Of a DNA stretch of 54,343 nucleotides, positions 29,829 to 38,999 are shown piece by piece. Numbering within the stretch: the stretch's first letter is position 1; every line of letters starts with the position of its first letter. This DNA comes from a virus, in IMG/VR virus record IMGVR_UViG_3300029952_000031, positions 1 through 54,343 of that record; one strand, written 5' to 3'. Position numbers and translations under genes: made by a program. The notes under the pieces are model-generated. The model was not told where the DNA came from. It ran no database searches and saw nothing but the letters and a program-made list of their open reading frames with translations.

Positions 29829-30194
29829 TTGGCCGACTTGACCAAAATTGAATTGAAGGCCGGCAGCACGTTCAGTTATGCGGGCACAGTATCCAATCTG
29901 GACGCCTCAACTGCGTGGAGTGCTCTCTCGACGCTGCGAAATAAGACTACGAAGGCTGAGATTACGCCTGGAATCATTGTCACCTTGGCGAAAGCCTCGG
30001 ATTTCTCTTCGACCCAGAATTGGGTGATCACGCTGTTTGCGCCTTCGGTCTCAACGACTGGATGGCTTGCTCAGCTGCTCAGCGCCAAGGGTGAAGCCGA
30101 GTTTGACATCAAGTTCTTCAATACGGCGGCTCCTGATCCCGTCATCAAGTCGGATACGGTCGATCTGAAGATCTGTCCGGCAGTCAGTCAGTGA
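29829..30194 (+). CDS. Virion-associated beta-rich protein
   Basis: A 121-residue protein starting at TTG 29829 (or TTG 29838, which is better placed after GGGGG). It is a single beta-rich domain (GSTFSYAGTVSNLDAST; NWVITLFAPSV; EAEFDIKFFN), similar in kind to phage BppU-like baseplate or appendage proteins. It is the first gene after a hairpin, and it ends in a GTGA overlap with the next gene. Confidence 0.68.
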   Translation: MADLTKIELKAGSTFSYAGTVSNLDASTAWSALSTLRNKTTKAEITPGIIVTLAKASDFSSTQNWVITLFAPSVSTTGWLAQLLSAKGEAEFDIKFFNTAAPDPVIKSDTVDLKICPAVSQ

Positions 30195-30688
30195 CGCTCT
30201 CGCTTCAGCCAACATCTACAGCAATTGGGGTCACTCTTGCTGTGCAAGATGTGGTTCCTCCTGTAGTATTGCTCAAGTTGGTGTCGTCTCCGAGCATTGC
30301 TCTCACCGAGCAAGATGCTTCTACACCCTTTGCATTGACTCTTGGGACAGGTGATACGCCCCCCAGTGTCAGTCTGTCTCCACAGGACACGAAGACTCCT
30401 GTCCCCATAACCTTCGCTTCTGATGCGTCTACGGTCTCACTAGCAGTTCAAGCTCTAATGAGAGGCCCCCAGGGTGCCTCCGGTGGATTATCGAACGTAG
30501 ATGAGTTCGTCGCGACAGTAGGTGGTACCCAGACTAGGACCTATGAGACGGCTCCGTCGGCTTCAACGATGGTGTTTATCAACGGTCTACGACAGTCAGG
30601 TTCATCGTTCTCGATAACGAATACCTCAATCACGTTGCCAAGTACCCTGAATATCGAAATCGGTGACCTGATTCAGGTCGAGTATTAA
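30191..30688 (+). CDS. Fibre-associated protein with repeats and collagen-like motif
   Basis: A 165-residue protein starting at GTG 30191. Residues 1-85 contain about four diverged repeats of TxxxIGVTLAVQD/PFALTLGTGD/PVPITFASD type. A short GPQG collagen-like motif (RGPQGASGG) follows, then a beta-rich C-terminal domain (TRTYETAPS; FINGLRQSGS; IEIGDLIQVEY) typical of fibre tips. It is probably a component of the tail appendage. Confidence 0.7.
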   Translation: MTLSLQPTSTAIGVTLAVQDVVPPVVLLKLVSSPSIALTEQDASTPFALTLGTGDTPPSVSLSPQDTKTPVPITFASDASTVSLAVQALMRGPQGASGGLSNVDEFVATVGGTQTRTYETAPSASTMVFINGLRQSGSSFSITNTSITLPSTLNIEIGDLIQVEY

Positions 30689-30702
30689 AGGATCAATCTC
30701 AA

Positions 30703-31974
30703 ATGGCTCAGACCCAGATCAATGGCGCTACTCAGATCAAGGCGGGGTCAGTCCCGCTGACTGCCCTCGTTTCTGGATATTCGATCCCGACTGCCAATTT
30801 GGCCCAGGGCGGGCTTTTCATCCAGAGCGGCGGCTCTGTGGCCATGACTGCGGCCCTCAATATGGGCTCGAACCAGATCAACTCCGTCGCGAACCCCGTT
30901 GTGGCGACCGATGCTGCGAACAAGGCCTATGTCGATGGCTTGGTGAACGGCTTCACGCTGCATGGCGCCAAAGTCGTCTCTGTCGCCAACCAGGGCACGC
31001 TTTCGGGTCTTCTGACGATCGATGGTCACGTCCTCGTCGCTGGCGATGTGGTTCTCCTCACGGCTCAGACCACGGCTGCGCAGAACGGTCCTTGGGTGGC
31101 TGCGTCTACCGGTTGGACTCGTCCGACCTGGTGGGCTTCGGCTGCGGCGCTTCCCGAGGGCAACTACTTCCTGCTCGATCCCGATGGCACGACCTACAAG
31201 AACACGAAATGGTTCGTGACCACGGCTGGCACGATCACCGTCGATACGACCGCAATTGCCTTTACCCAGGATCAGTCGGGTTCGTCCTATGTCGCCGGCA
31301 CCGGTCTTGGCCTCGCTGGTTCGACCTTCTCGGTCACTTACGGCACGACTTCTGGCACGGCGGCTCAGGGTAACGACACCCGCATCACCGGCGCTCTCCA
31401 GACCTCTGCCCTCGGCGCCAGTGTTCAGACGGCTCTTGGCGTGGCTGTGGGCTCCGCTGGTTCGGTTGTACTCAACGGCGGCGCTCTCGGCACTCCTTCC
31501 AGCGCCACGCTTACCAATGCTTCGGGCTTGCCTATCTCGACGGGTGTCTCGGGTCTCGGTGCAGGCGTTGCCACGGCTCTCGCAGTCGCTATCGGCACGG
31601 GCGCTGGTCTCGCCCAGCTTTCGGGCGGCTTCCTCACGGCGGGTGATTTCCCGGCTCTGACGGGTGACGTGACCACGGTTGCCGGCGCTCTTGCCACGAC
31701 GGTCAATCACACGGCGGGCTCTGGTTTCGCGAAATACACCGACTTTGTGAATGCCGAGACGCCTTCGGGCACTGTGAATGGCTCCAATGCGACGTTCACC
31801 CTCGCCAATACGCCCACCACTGGGTTCGGCAGCGTTAACACGCTCTCGCTCTACCTCAATGGCGTGCTGCTCGAAGCTGGTTCGGGCAACGATTACACGC
31901 TCTCGGGCAGCACGATCACGGCTCTTTTGATCCCGCAAACCGGCGACAAGTTGCGCGCTTACTACATGAAGTGA
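30703..31974 (+). CDS. Tail fibre protein
   Basis: A 423-residue protein starting MAQTQINGATQIKAG. The N-terminal 80 residues resemble phage fibre attachment regions (MGSNQINSVANPV, DAANKAYVDGLVNG). The middle has ASGLPISTGVSGLGAGVATAL-type repeats (ISTGVSGLGAGVATALA) found in many tail fibres. The C-terminus is a beta domain (FTLANTPTTGF; LYLNGVLLEAGSG). Its first eleven residues are shared with the fibre protein at 32273, suggesting both dock to the same partner. Confidence 0.8.
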   Translation: MAQTQINGATQIKAGSVPLTALVSGYSIPTANLAQGGLFIQSGGSVAMTAALNMGSNQINSVANPVVATDAANKAYVDGLVNGFTLHGAKVVSVANQGTLSGLLTIDGHVLVAGDVVLLTAQTTAAQNGPWVAASTGWTRPTWWASAAALPEGNYFLLDPDGTTYKNTKWFVTTAGTITVDTTAIAFTQDQSGSSYVAGTGLGLAGSTFSVTYGTTSGTAAQGNDTRITGALQTSALGASVQTALGVAVGSAGSVVLNGGALGTPSSATLTNASGLPISTGVSGLGAGVATALAVAIGTGAGLAQLSGGFLTAGDFPALTGDVTTVAGALATTVNHTAGSGFAKYTDFVNAETPSGTVNGSNATFTLANTPTTGFGSVNTLSLYLNGVLLEAGSGNDYTLSGSTITALLIPQTGDKLRAYYMK

Positions 31975-31986
31975 GGTTGAGTTCGA

Positions 31987-32301
31987 ATGGCACAGATTGA
32001 TACCCGACATGAGGCGCTGCTCCGCTTGGTGCAGCGTCTCCAGAAGGAATACGGCGAGACTTCGATAGCGAATTTCGCTCTCGATGAGCAGCTCAACCAG
32101 GCCGAGGCTCATATTCAGCATCTTCATGCGCTGGACGAAGAGAAGAACTCGACGATTACTGCCCTGTTCGCTCGCATCAAGCAGGCCGACGAAGACAACG
32201 AATCCCTGCGCAAGCAGCTCGATCCCAAGCGGGGTGATCGCTTCGCTGGCCCTCGCAAGAAAGCAGCTGTTCGTGGCGCAGACCAAGATCAATCCGTCTG
32301 A
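31987..32301 (+). CDS. Coiled-coil protein
   Basis: A 104-residue, almost entirely helical protein with heptad repeats (EALLRLVQRLQKEYG; EQLNQAEAHIQHLHALDEE) and a basic tail. It overlaps the next fibre gene by 29 nt. It could be a trimerisation or assembly factor for the fibres. No family recognised. Confidence 0.68.
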   Translation: MAQIDTRHEALLRLVQRLQKEYGETSIANFALDEQLNQAEAHIQHLHALDEEKNSTITALFARIKQADEDNESLRKQLDPKRGDRFAGPRKKAAVRGADQDQSV

Positions 32302-33241
32302 TCAGATCCCGAGCGGATCTCTCACTCGGGCGATGCTGAATACGACTAACGCCGGGTCTGCGGTCATCGCTAAGGTGATCGCAGGCTGGGGTGTTGGGCT
32401 GACTTCGACGGGAGCCGATAGTGGCACAGGCGATGTCACTCTCGGTCTGACCGGAGATGGCCTGGGTTCTCGGAACCATCTCCGAAATCCGACTTTCGTC
32501 ATCAATCAGCGGGCTGTTTCCGGCACAGTTACACTTGCCGCAGGTGTCTATGGCCATGATGGCGTAAAAGCAGGCGCTTCAGGCTGCACTTATACGTTTT
32601 CGGCCTCTGGCCTCGACACGACGCTGACGATTACGGCAGGTTCGCTGATTCTGCCCATCGAGTCGGTGTTTATCGAAGGTGGGTCTTACACACTCTCGCA
32701 AGCGGGCACGGCTCATGCCCGTGTCTGGCAGGGCACTGGCACTACCGGCACAGGCTCCTATGTCGCTGCGCCTTTCACGGTCACAGGGCTCACCGTCAAC
32801 ACTCAAACGAACGTCGAGTTCACGACTGGAACTGTTCTACAACCGCAGTTCGAGGCTGGCTCTACGGCTACGAACTTCGAGCGTCGGATCATCACCGATG
32901 AATGGTCGCTCGCGCTGCGATACTATCTGTCGACCTATGCCGCAGGCGTGAAGCCCGGCACGGCTGGCGCTTCGCCCGCTTTTGCGGTCTTTGCTCAGAC
33001 TGCAATCAGCTATCTTGTTGTGTTCTCGGGGTTCTTTCCAATGCCGATGCACGCAAATCCGACCATTGTTATCTATTCGCCCAACAGCGGAGCTTCCGGG
33101 AATGTCTATGCAAACAATGCCGGCTCCGACCAGGCTGCTTATGTCTCTGGTTCCTCACGTTTTGGTCTCACGGTAAGTTTAAACGGTTCCAGCCTCACGG
33201 GTGGTTTCCAGATAAACTTCACCGCCAGTTCGGATATCTAA
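32273..33241 (+). CDS. Fibre or carbohydrate-binding appendage protein
   Basis: A 322-residue protein if started at GTG 32273; the open frame extends upstream but without a fibre-like sequence. The start (MAQTKINPSDQIPSG) mirrors the start of the fibre at 30703, which supports this GTG. Residues 70-210 look like a jelly-roll carbohydrate-binding domain (NHLRNPTFVINQRAV, and the ending QPQFEAGSTATNFERR). The C-terminus is another beta domain. It is likely receptor-binding. The ribosome site is weak; coupling to the overlapping coiled-coil gene is possible. Confidence 0.76.
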   Translation: MAQTKINPSDQIPSGSLTRAMLNTTNAGSAVIAKVIAGWGVGLTSTGADSGTGDVTLGLTGDGLGSRNHLRNPTFVINQRAVSGTVTLAAGVYGHDGVKAGASGCTYTFSASGLDTTLTITAGSLILPIESVFIEGGSYTLSQAGTAHARVWQGTGTTGTGSYVAAPFTVTGLTVNTQTNVEFTTGTVLQPQFEAGSTATNFERRIITDEWSLALRYYLSTYAAGVKPGTAGASPAFAVFAQTAISYLVVFSGFFPMPMHANPTIVIYSPNSGASGNVYANNAGSDQAAYVSGSSRFGLTVSLNGSSLTGGFQINFTASSDI

Positions 33242-33242
33242 A

Positions 33243-33635
33243 GTGTCTTATACCCTAATGGCCAACTCAACGTCTGTTCGACGCGACTCCGACAATGCAA
33301 TGATCCCCAATGATCCGGCCAATATCGACTGGGTGGCATATCAGACCTGGCTGGGGGCGGGAAATACACCCTCGCTAGCACCTTCAGCACCTGAACAAGT
33401 TCCGTCTTGTCAGCTTTGGCAATTGCAAGCTGTGTTGACTGCGGCGCAATGGGTTCTAGTGCAGAATGCGGTCGCAACGCTGAACAATCCTGCCGTCAGC
33501 GCCTTCTTTGCCCATGGTACGAACGTCATCCCGGCCAATTCGACAACGCTCGGGTCACTGGCGACAGCAATCGGCATCGATCCCTCGACACTGCCTACCT
33601 TGATCGCAGAAGCTGCTGCTATTGCTATCCCTTAA
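33243..33635 (+). CDS. Tail fibre assembly-like protein
   Basis: A 130-residue protein starting at GTG 33243, one nucleotide after the previous stop. The segment IPNDPANIDWVAYQTWLGAGNTP (shown in part: DWVAYQTWLGAGNTP) is typical of fibre assembly/chaperone-like phage proteins that follow a fibre gene. The rest is Ala/Leu-rich helix. It is probably a fibre chaperone. Confidence 0.74.
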   Translation: MSYTLMANSTSVRRDSDNAMIPNDPANIDWVAYQTWLGAGNTPSLAPSAPEQVPSCQLWQLQAVLTAAQWVLVQNAVATLNNPAVSAFFAHGTNVIPANSTTLGSLATAIGIDPSTLPTLIAEAAAIAIP

Positions 33636-33648
33636 AGTAAACTCTAAG

Positions 33649-33677
33649 TAGGAGGAAGCAACAATAGCTTCCTCCTA
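33649..33677 (+). terminator. Hairpin after fibre genes, terminator or processing site
   Basis: A perfect 11-bp stem TAGGAGGAAGC (33649-33659 with 33667-33677) has a 7-nt loop. It resembles the hairpin at 29731. No long T-run follows; instead TATAAT boxes begin 7 nt later. Confidence 0.6.
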
Positions 33678-33683
33678 GTTGTA

Positions 33684-33698
33684 TATAATGTCTATAAT
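33684..33698 (+). promoter_or_regulatory. Candidate late promoter (-10 boxes)
   Basis: Two perfect TATAAT boxes lie at 33684-33689 and 33693-33698, directly after a hairpin and 64 nt before the 33762 gene. No good -35 is seen. N4 late promoters rely on host sigma-70 RNAP with phage SSB, so a weak -35 would fit. The assignment is inference. Confidence 0.45.
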
Positions 33699-33761
33699 AG
33701 ACTACTGCATGTACACTGAGCCAGGTATAAGCCAATTGGCGCTCAGAGAAGGTACTGCACG

Positions 33762-35060
33762 ATGTCTGAAGACACTTGGACCCTCGGAGTCCTTTCCCCT
33801 CCGGCAAGCGATTTGGTCGTTGTTCCGAGCGATATTTCGCTCATTGAAGCGATTGCGGGGGTCGACTCGGCAGGCATCACTGTCGTCAACGTAAATCAGC
33901 TGCTTGGAGCACCCATTGGCCCGGCCAATGCTGTTCCGATGTATGACGCCTATTTGTCGCCTGTGACGACGGCTTGGACGAGCGCCACGGCCCTGAATAC
34001 GGCCTTTGTGGTCAATACTTCGGGCTACGACACGGTGATCTTCACGGCTGTCGGCGGTGCGACCGTTACAGGCGGCGCCATCACTTTTGAGGTTTATGAC
34101 GGCGCGAACTGGCTGCCCCTGAAGGCGGCTCGAACCGACTCGTATCTTACGGACTCGGTGTTCACCCTCTCGGCGAACTTCTCGAAAGCCTGGCAGCTCT
34201 CGGTTGCTGGCTTCCCTCAGGCCCGAGCCCGTCTGTCTACGGCTCTCACCGGAGCTGGAAGTCTTGGGTTGACGATGGCTGTTTCGTCGGCTCCGGACAC
34301 TTCGCTTGTGACCGTGGGTTTCGACCCGTCTTCTCCTTTGCCGGCTGGCACGAATGCTCTCGGCACTGTGATCGCTGAGTTGAGCGCTCCTCAAGCTACC
34401 GCGGATCAAGCTTCGGCTGCGATCACGGCGACCACCACGAGCGCGGCAGTCACGCCCACCTTCGGCGCCGAATATGAAGTCAACCAGGTCGTCACCGCTG
34501 TGACCGGCACTTCTCCGACGATGGATGTTGTTGTCGAAGAGTCCGAAGACGGCACGAACTGGTTTGACGTCTACCACTTCTCCCGAATCACGGCGGCTGG
34601 CGCTTATCGTTCGCCGAAGCTGATCATGAAGGGGACTCGACTTCGTGTTGTCGAGACGATCGGCGGCACCACGCCCTCGTTTACCCGGTCCAGGAACCGT
34701 CTTCAGGGCTCCTCGGGGATGGCTCAGTTCACTCGACGTATCTTCGATCGAGCGATCTCGCTCACCACGCTCTCGGCGACGACCACCACCACTTCCGGCA
34801 ATGCCCTGAATGTTCAGGACTGCCGCAATCTCTCGCTGACCATCAACATTGGCGCTGCGACGACTGCTCCGGCTTTGCAGCTCCAGGCTTCAGAGGATGG
34901 TGGCGCTTCCTGGTTCCTCATTGGTTCGCCTTTGCTCGCAGTCGCCTCGTCCACCGTCTCCATGACGCTCACCAACGTGAATTACGAGCTGGTCCGAGCC
35001 ATCGTCACCACGGCTGGAGCTACCGTCACTCCCGGTTACGTCGCCATCAAGGGCTTCTGA
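33762..35060 (+). CDS. Virion structural protein, beta-rich
   Basis: A 432-residue protein starting MSEDTWTLGVLSPP. It has repeated beta-sandwich segments (AITFEVYDGANWLPL; MDVVVEESEDGTNWFDV; QASEDGGASWFLIG), three copies of a VxxSEDGxxWF-like strand. This looks like stacked Ig-like or jelly-roll domains in a tail sheath or appendage. It lies where N4 encodes gp64/gp65 tail proteins. The link to a specific N4 gene is not certain. Confidence 0.72.
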   Translation: MSEDTWTLGVLSPPASDLVVVPSDISLIEAIAGVDSAGITVVNVNQLLGAPIGPANAVPMYDAYLSPVTTAWTSATALNTAFVVNTSGYDTVIFTAVGGATVTGGAITFEVYDGANWLPLKAARTDSYLTDSVFTLSANFSKAWQLSVAGFPQARARLSTALTGAGSLGLTMAVSSAPDTSLVTVGFDPSSPLPAGTNALGTVIAELSAPQATADQASAAITATTTSAAVTPTFGAEYEVNQVVTAVTGTSPTMDVVVEESEDGTNWFDVYHFSRITAAGAYRSPKLIMKGTRLRVVETIGGTTPSFTRSRNRLQGSSGMAQFTRRIFDRAISLTTLSATTTTTSGNALNVQDCRNLSLTINIGAATTAPALQLQASEDGGASWFLIGSPLLAVASSTVSMTLTNVNYELVRAIVTTAGATVTPGYVAIKGF

Positions 35061-35061
35061 A

Positions 35062-35763
35062 ATGGCTGATCTCGCCACGATTCTGCCGGTCACCCTCGCT
35101 TTTGAGGGTGGCTGGGCCGACAACCCGAAAGATCCGGGTGGAGCGACGATGAAGGGGATCACCTTCGCGACGTTCAAGCAGTTCTTCCCCGGAAGGACGG
35201 TCACCCAGCTTCGCGACATCTCGGATGCAGACGTTCAGCACATCTACGATGTCGGGTACTTCACGCCCATTTCAGGCTCTACGCTCACGCAAGGCGTGAG
35301 CATGGTGGCGTTTGACTACGGCGTCAATTCGGGCGTCAGTCGAGCCAAGAATGTCCTTGCCAGCACGAGCGCTCTCTCGGGAGTTCCTCGGGTCACGGCG
35401 ATTTCGAACGCTCGCCTCTCGTTTCTGCACGCTCTCAGCACCTGGAAGTATTTCGGCACTGACTGGGGTCGAAGGGTCGGTGAAGCTGAAGCCCAAGGCA
35501 TCAAGTGGGAGACGATCTCTCCTGCGGCTGCTTCGGTCACGATGAAGGCGTCTGCCACCACGGTTCGCAAGACTGCAACTGCCCATACGACTGTTGCGGT
35601 GGCTTCCACGGCCACGGTGCCCACGAGTTTCGCTGTTCCCACTCAGATTTCAACGACCACCGAGCTGATCATCTTCGGTGTCGTCATCGCTGTGGCGGCT
35701 GTCTTCGGGATCCTCGCTTTCCACAATTCCCAACGTGCCTCTGCTCTGGAGAAGGCTTCATGA
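35062..35763 (+). CDS. GH108 N-acetylmuramidase endolysin with C-terminal membrane helix
   Basis: A 233-residue lysin. EGGWAD (15-20) has the catalytic Glu15 and DPGGATMKGIT (24-34) completes the glycoside hydrolase 108 signature, as in the N4 endolysin gp61. It cleaves peptidoglycan glycan chains. Residues about 205-225 form a transmembrane helix at the C-terminus (LIIFGVVIAVAAVFGIL), whereas N4 gp61 is a signal-anchor-release type with an N-terminal helix. It overlaps the holin by ATGA. Confidence 0.88.
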   Translation: MADLATILPVTLAFEGGWADNPKDPGGATMKGITFATFKQFFPGRTVTQLRDISDADVQHIYDVGYFTPISGSTLTQGVSMVAFDYGVNSGVSRAKNVLASTSALSGVPRVTAISNARLSFLHALSTWKYFGTDWGRRVGEAEAQGIKWETISPAAASVTMKASATTVRKTATAHTTVAVASTATVPTSFAVPTQISTTTELIIFGVVIAVAAVFGILAFHNSQRASALEKAS

Positions 35764-36323
35764 ACGTCGCTCTCGATGACCTGAAGCCCATCGTCGATCT
35801 GCTGCTCACCAATGGTGTGCCGCTGCTGGCGAATATGCTCCTCCCCGGTGTTGGCGGCACGGTCGCAGCTGCTGTGATGCCCTCCTTGGTTCAAGCCTTT
35901 GGCCTGACCCCGGAAGCTTCAGTGTCTGATTTGGCGACAGCCATCCAGGCTGACCCGAATGCCGCCGCCAAACTGGCTGTGCTTCAGGAACGGCACGCTT
36001 CGCAGTTGGATTTCTCCAAGTCTGCGGTCGACGCCAACGAGGAAGCGATCAAGCTGGAGCCCTCGTTCTGGGGCCGGCTTTTCGTCGGTGGATGGCGGCC
36101 TGCTATGGGCTGGGTCGGCGTCTGGGCGGTCATCTATCAGATCGTCGCCTCGGCAACGAAGCTTCCCCTGATGCCGATCGAGATGTTCGGCACGGTGTTG
36201 GGTCTCTGGACTGGCTTGGCCGGTATCAGGGCGGTCGAGGCTGTCAAGGGTGTGGCTCGTAGCTCTCTCAGCGTGGTTCACGAGAATGCAATTGCCGCTG
36301 CTTTCGCCAAAAAGGTGAAATGA
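35760..36323 (+). CDS. Holin-like membrane protein
   Basis: A 187-residue protein starting at 35760 (ATGA overlap with the endolysin). Residues about 105-165 have the FWGRLFVGGWRPAMGWVGVWAV pattern (shown in part: LFVGGWRPAMGW) of three-transmembrane phage holins, followed by FGTVLGLWTGLAG. The N-terminal part is a helical soluble region. It would form lesions that let the muramidase act. It overlaps the next gene by ATGA. Confidence 0.82.
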   Translation: MNVALDDLKPIVDLLLTNGVPLLANMLLPGVGGTVAAAVMPSLVQAFGLTPEASVSDLATAIQADPNAAAKLAVLQERHASQLDFSKSAVDANEEAIKLEPSFWGRLFVGGWRPAMGWVGVWAVIYQIVASATKLPLMPIEMFGTVLGLWTGLAGIRAVEAVKGVARSSLSVVHENAIAAAFAKKVK

Positions 36324-36640
36324 AGATGGCGGTTGAGGCTGCGGGAGCAGACATCCCCAATTGGATCGTTGCTCTCGGAGTTGGCCTGGGATCAGCGATC
36401 ATCAGTGGCTTCTCAGGCTTCCTTGTTGGCCTCGTCAATCGTGGTCCAGCCATGCAGTTGGCCATCAATGCAGCTTTCGAGCCGCTTCTGGAGGGCTACA
36501 AGGCGAGGGTTTCTGAACTCATCGCCGAGATACACACCCTCCGATATGAGGTGAAAGAGCTCCAAGAGGCGCTGACCACAGCCAAGCAGGAACTCCACCT
36601 GGCTCGAACCAACGATACCCCGACTGGATTCGGCGTCTAA
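36320..36640 (+). CDS. Membrane-anchored coiled-coil protein, spanin-like candidate
   Basis: A 106-residue protein with one transmembrane helix ([22 protein letters not shown], residues 16-36) and a long C-terminal coiled coil ([24 protein letters not shown], shortened). It follows the lysin and holin genes with overlaps, the usual place for an inner-membrane spanin (Rz-like). No outer-membrane partner is seen. It could also be a second holin or holin inhibitor. Confidence 0.68.
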   Translation: MKMAVEAAGADIPNWIVALGVGLGSAIISGFSGFLVGLVNRGPAMQLAINAAFEPLLEGYKARVSELIAEIHTLRYEVKELQEALTTAKQELHLARTNDTPTGFGV

Positions 36641-36650
36641 GGGACTCAAA

Positions 36651-38912
36651 ATGGATACCGGTGATGCAAACCAGGATACCCAGTTCCAGCTTGCTGAGGA
36701 CGTGGACACCAAGCTCACGAAATGGATAAACGAGCCGACTGTCGAGATCCTGAAGCGTGATCTGGAGTCGACTCGTAGTGCTCACGACGAGCACGTTGCC
36801 AAAGTCGACACTTGGACGGGTCTCTTGCATGGTCGGCATCATGGGGAGAAGCGTAATGGCCCCTATGAAGGCGAGAGTGAAGGTCGCCGAGAGAAAGCCC
36901 CCAAGGGGCGCTCCAAAGTCCAGCCGAAGCTCATTCGACGTCAAGCCGAGTGGCGCTATGCTGCGCTGAGTGAGCCTTTCCTTGGTTCGAACAAGCTCTT
37001 CAAGGTGGATCCTTGCACCTATGAAGACGCTGCTGCGGCCACTCAGAACGAACTCGTGCTGAATTGGCAGTTCCGAACCAAACTCAATCGCGTCAAGTTC
37101 GTTGATGACTACGTTCGATCGACGGTCGATGAGGGTACGTGCATCGTTCGAGTGGGCTGGAGGCGGCAGACTGTCCATATAAAGAAGACTGTGCCGGTCT
37201 GGGATCACTATGAAATCGACAATGAGCAAGATGCTCAGACCCTGAAGCAGGCTCTTGACCTCAAGCAGGAGAATCCGAGGGCCTACGAAGATCAGGTCCA
37301 TCCGGCTGTGAAAGCCGCTGTCGATCTTCACGAGGAGACCGGGACAGCCACCAAGGCCGTGCAGAATGGGACTGAGGAAGTCCCCCACGAAAAAGTCCTT
37401 CAGAACTTTCCGACTGTCGAAGTCCTCGATCCGCGGAACGTTTTCATCGATCCCTCGTGCAATGGAGACATCTCCAAGGCGCTCTTCTGCGTGATCACGT
37501 TCGAGACCTCGAAGTCTGAGCTTCTCAAAGAACCCAAGAAATACAAGAACCTCGACAAGGTGAACTGGTCGTCCAACGCCCCGGTCAGCGAGCCCAATCA
37601 CAGGACCCAGACCCCCAGTGAGTCGATGATGCTCGACACGATGCGCCGCAAGGTCGTCGCCTATGAGTATTGGGGCCTCTACGACATGAACAAAGACGGC
37701 GTTCTTGTGCCGTTTGTCGCTACCTGGATCGGATCCACTCTGGTCCGGATGGAGCCCAATCCCTATCCGGATGAGGGTCTCCCGATCGTTTTGGTCCCCT
37801 ATATGCCGGTGAAGCGTCACCTCTACGGTGAACCTGATGCGGCCCTGCTCGAGGACAATCAGGCGATCCTGGGTGCTGTGATGCGAGGCATGATCGACTT
37901 GCTCGGTCGCTCCGCCAATGGCCAGCAGGGCATTGCCAAGGGAATGCTCGATCCTCTGAACCGTCGTCGCTACGAGAACGGGCAGGACTACGAGTTCAAC
38001 CCGAATATGTCGCCGGCGAACGGCATTATCGAGCACAAGTACCCGGAATTGCCGCAGTCGGCTCTGTCCATGACGGCCATGGTGAACCAGGAAGCGGAAG
38101 CCCTCACAGGTGTGAAGAGCTTCTCCGGTGGCATCTCTGGTTCGGCCTACGGCTCTGTCGCCGCCAATGCCAAGTCTGCACTCGATGCAGCTGCTCTCCG
38201 TGAGATGGCGATTCTTCGTCGTTTGGCGAAGGGCATGGTCGACATTGGCACCAAGATCATTGGCATGAATGCCGTGTTCTTGTCCGACAAAGAGACGGTC
38301 ATGGTCACGAACGAGAAGTTCGTCGAGATCAGCCGTGAAGACCTCAAGGGCAACTTCGATCTCGATGTGGACATTTCCACGGCTGAAGTCGACGACGCCA
38401 AAGGCCAGGATCTGAGCTTCATGCTCCAGACTTGTGGCCCTGCGGCTGGCCCTGAGATCACGATGATGATCCTGGCCGAGATCGCCGAACTGAAGCGTAT
38501 GCCCGTCTTGGCTCAAAAGCTCCGCAACTTCAAACCGAGCCCTCCGCCTCCGCCTTCCCCGGAACAGCAGCAGATCACGCAACTCCAATTGCAGGCTGCC
38601 CAGCTCGCGGTTCAGAAACTTCAGGCCGAGATCGAACTGATCCAGTCCAAGGCAGGCATGGAAGACGCTCGCAAGGACAAGACCAATCTCGATTACGTCG
38701 AGCAAGAAACGGGCACGGCCCATGCTCGCGATATGGAGCTTCAGCAGGCTAATGCCCTAAGTCAGCAGCAGTTGGCTTCCACAAATGCAGAAGGTCAGCG
38801 GCATTTGGCGGTGACGAAGGCGCTCACTACTCCAACAAAGGAAGGAGAGAGCAAGCCTGATATTCATGCCGCCGTAGGTTATAATCATCTCGCGAAGACT
38901 ACTACGCTGTAA
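36651..38912 (+). CDS. Portal protein (N4 gp59-type)
   Basis: A 753-residue protein in the place and size of N4 gp59 (the 94-kDa portal). Segments [49 protein letters not shown] and [25 protein letters not shown] (each quoted in short here) match podoviral portals with a long helical C-terminal barrel region ([19 protein letters not shown]). It forms the DNA channel and binds terminase. The gene is followed by an inverted repeat at 38921-38960. Confidence 0.9.
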   Translation: MDTGDANQDTQFQLAEDVDTKLTKWINEPTVEILKRDLESTRSAHDEHVAKVDTWTGLLHGRHHGEKRNGPYEGESEGRREKAPKGRSKVQPKLIRRQAEWRYAALSEPFLGSNKLFKVDPCTYEDAAAATQNELVLNWQFRTKLNRVKFVDDYVRSTVDEGTCIVRVGWRRQTVHIKKTVPVWDHYEIDNEQDAQTLKQALDLKQENPRAYEDQVHPAVKAAVDLHEETGTATKAVQNGTEEVPHEKVLQNFPTVEVLDPRNVFIDPSCNGDISKALFCVITFETSKSELLKEPKKYKNLDKVNWSSNAPVSEPNHRTQTPSESMMLDTMRRKVVAYEYWGLYDMNKDGVLVPFVATWIGSTLVRMEPNPYPDEGLPIVLVPYMPVKRHLYGEPDAALLEDNQAILGAVMRGMIDLLGRSANGQQGIAKGMLDPLNRRRYENGQDYEFNPNMSPANGIIEHKYPELPQSALSMTAMVNQEAEALTGVKSFSGGISGSAYGSVAANAKSALDAAALREMAILRRLAKGMVDIGTKIIGMNAVFLSDKETVMVTNEKFVEISREDLKGNFDLDVDISTAEVDDAKGQDLSFMLQTCGPAAGPEITMMILAEIAELKRMPVLAQKLRNFKPSPPPPPSPEQQQITQLQLQAAQLAVQKLQAEIELIQSKAGMEDARKDKTNLDYVEQETGTAHARDMELQQANALSQQQLASTNAEGQRHLAVTKALTTPTKEGESKPDIHAAVGYNHLAKTTTL

Positions 38913-38920
38913 GTTATGCT

Positions 38921-38960
38921 TTGACTTGGTTCGAAAATGTTTTAACAGTGCCCAAGTCAA
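38921..38960 (+). terminator. Inverted repeat after portal gene
   Basis: TTGACTTGG (38921-38929) pairs with CCAAGTCAA (38952-38960), a perfect 9-bp stem with a 22-nt loop that contains TTCGAAAATGTTTT. No T-run follows. It could be a weak terminator, an RNA processing site or a regulatory structure before the gene at 39000. Confidence 0.5.
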
Positions 38961-38999
38961 GTCGAACTAAGTCAACTTTCCCTCAAGGACCACTCAGAT

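Noticed and set aside
30748-32292. 514-codon minus-strand frame opposite the tail fibre gene
   Set aside because: Arg/Gly/Ser-rich antisense shadow without motif.
36519-38723. 734-codon minus-strand frame opposite the portal gene
   Set aside because: Antisense shadow of a recognised portal; no ribosome site and no family.
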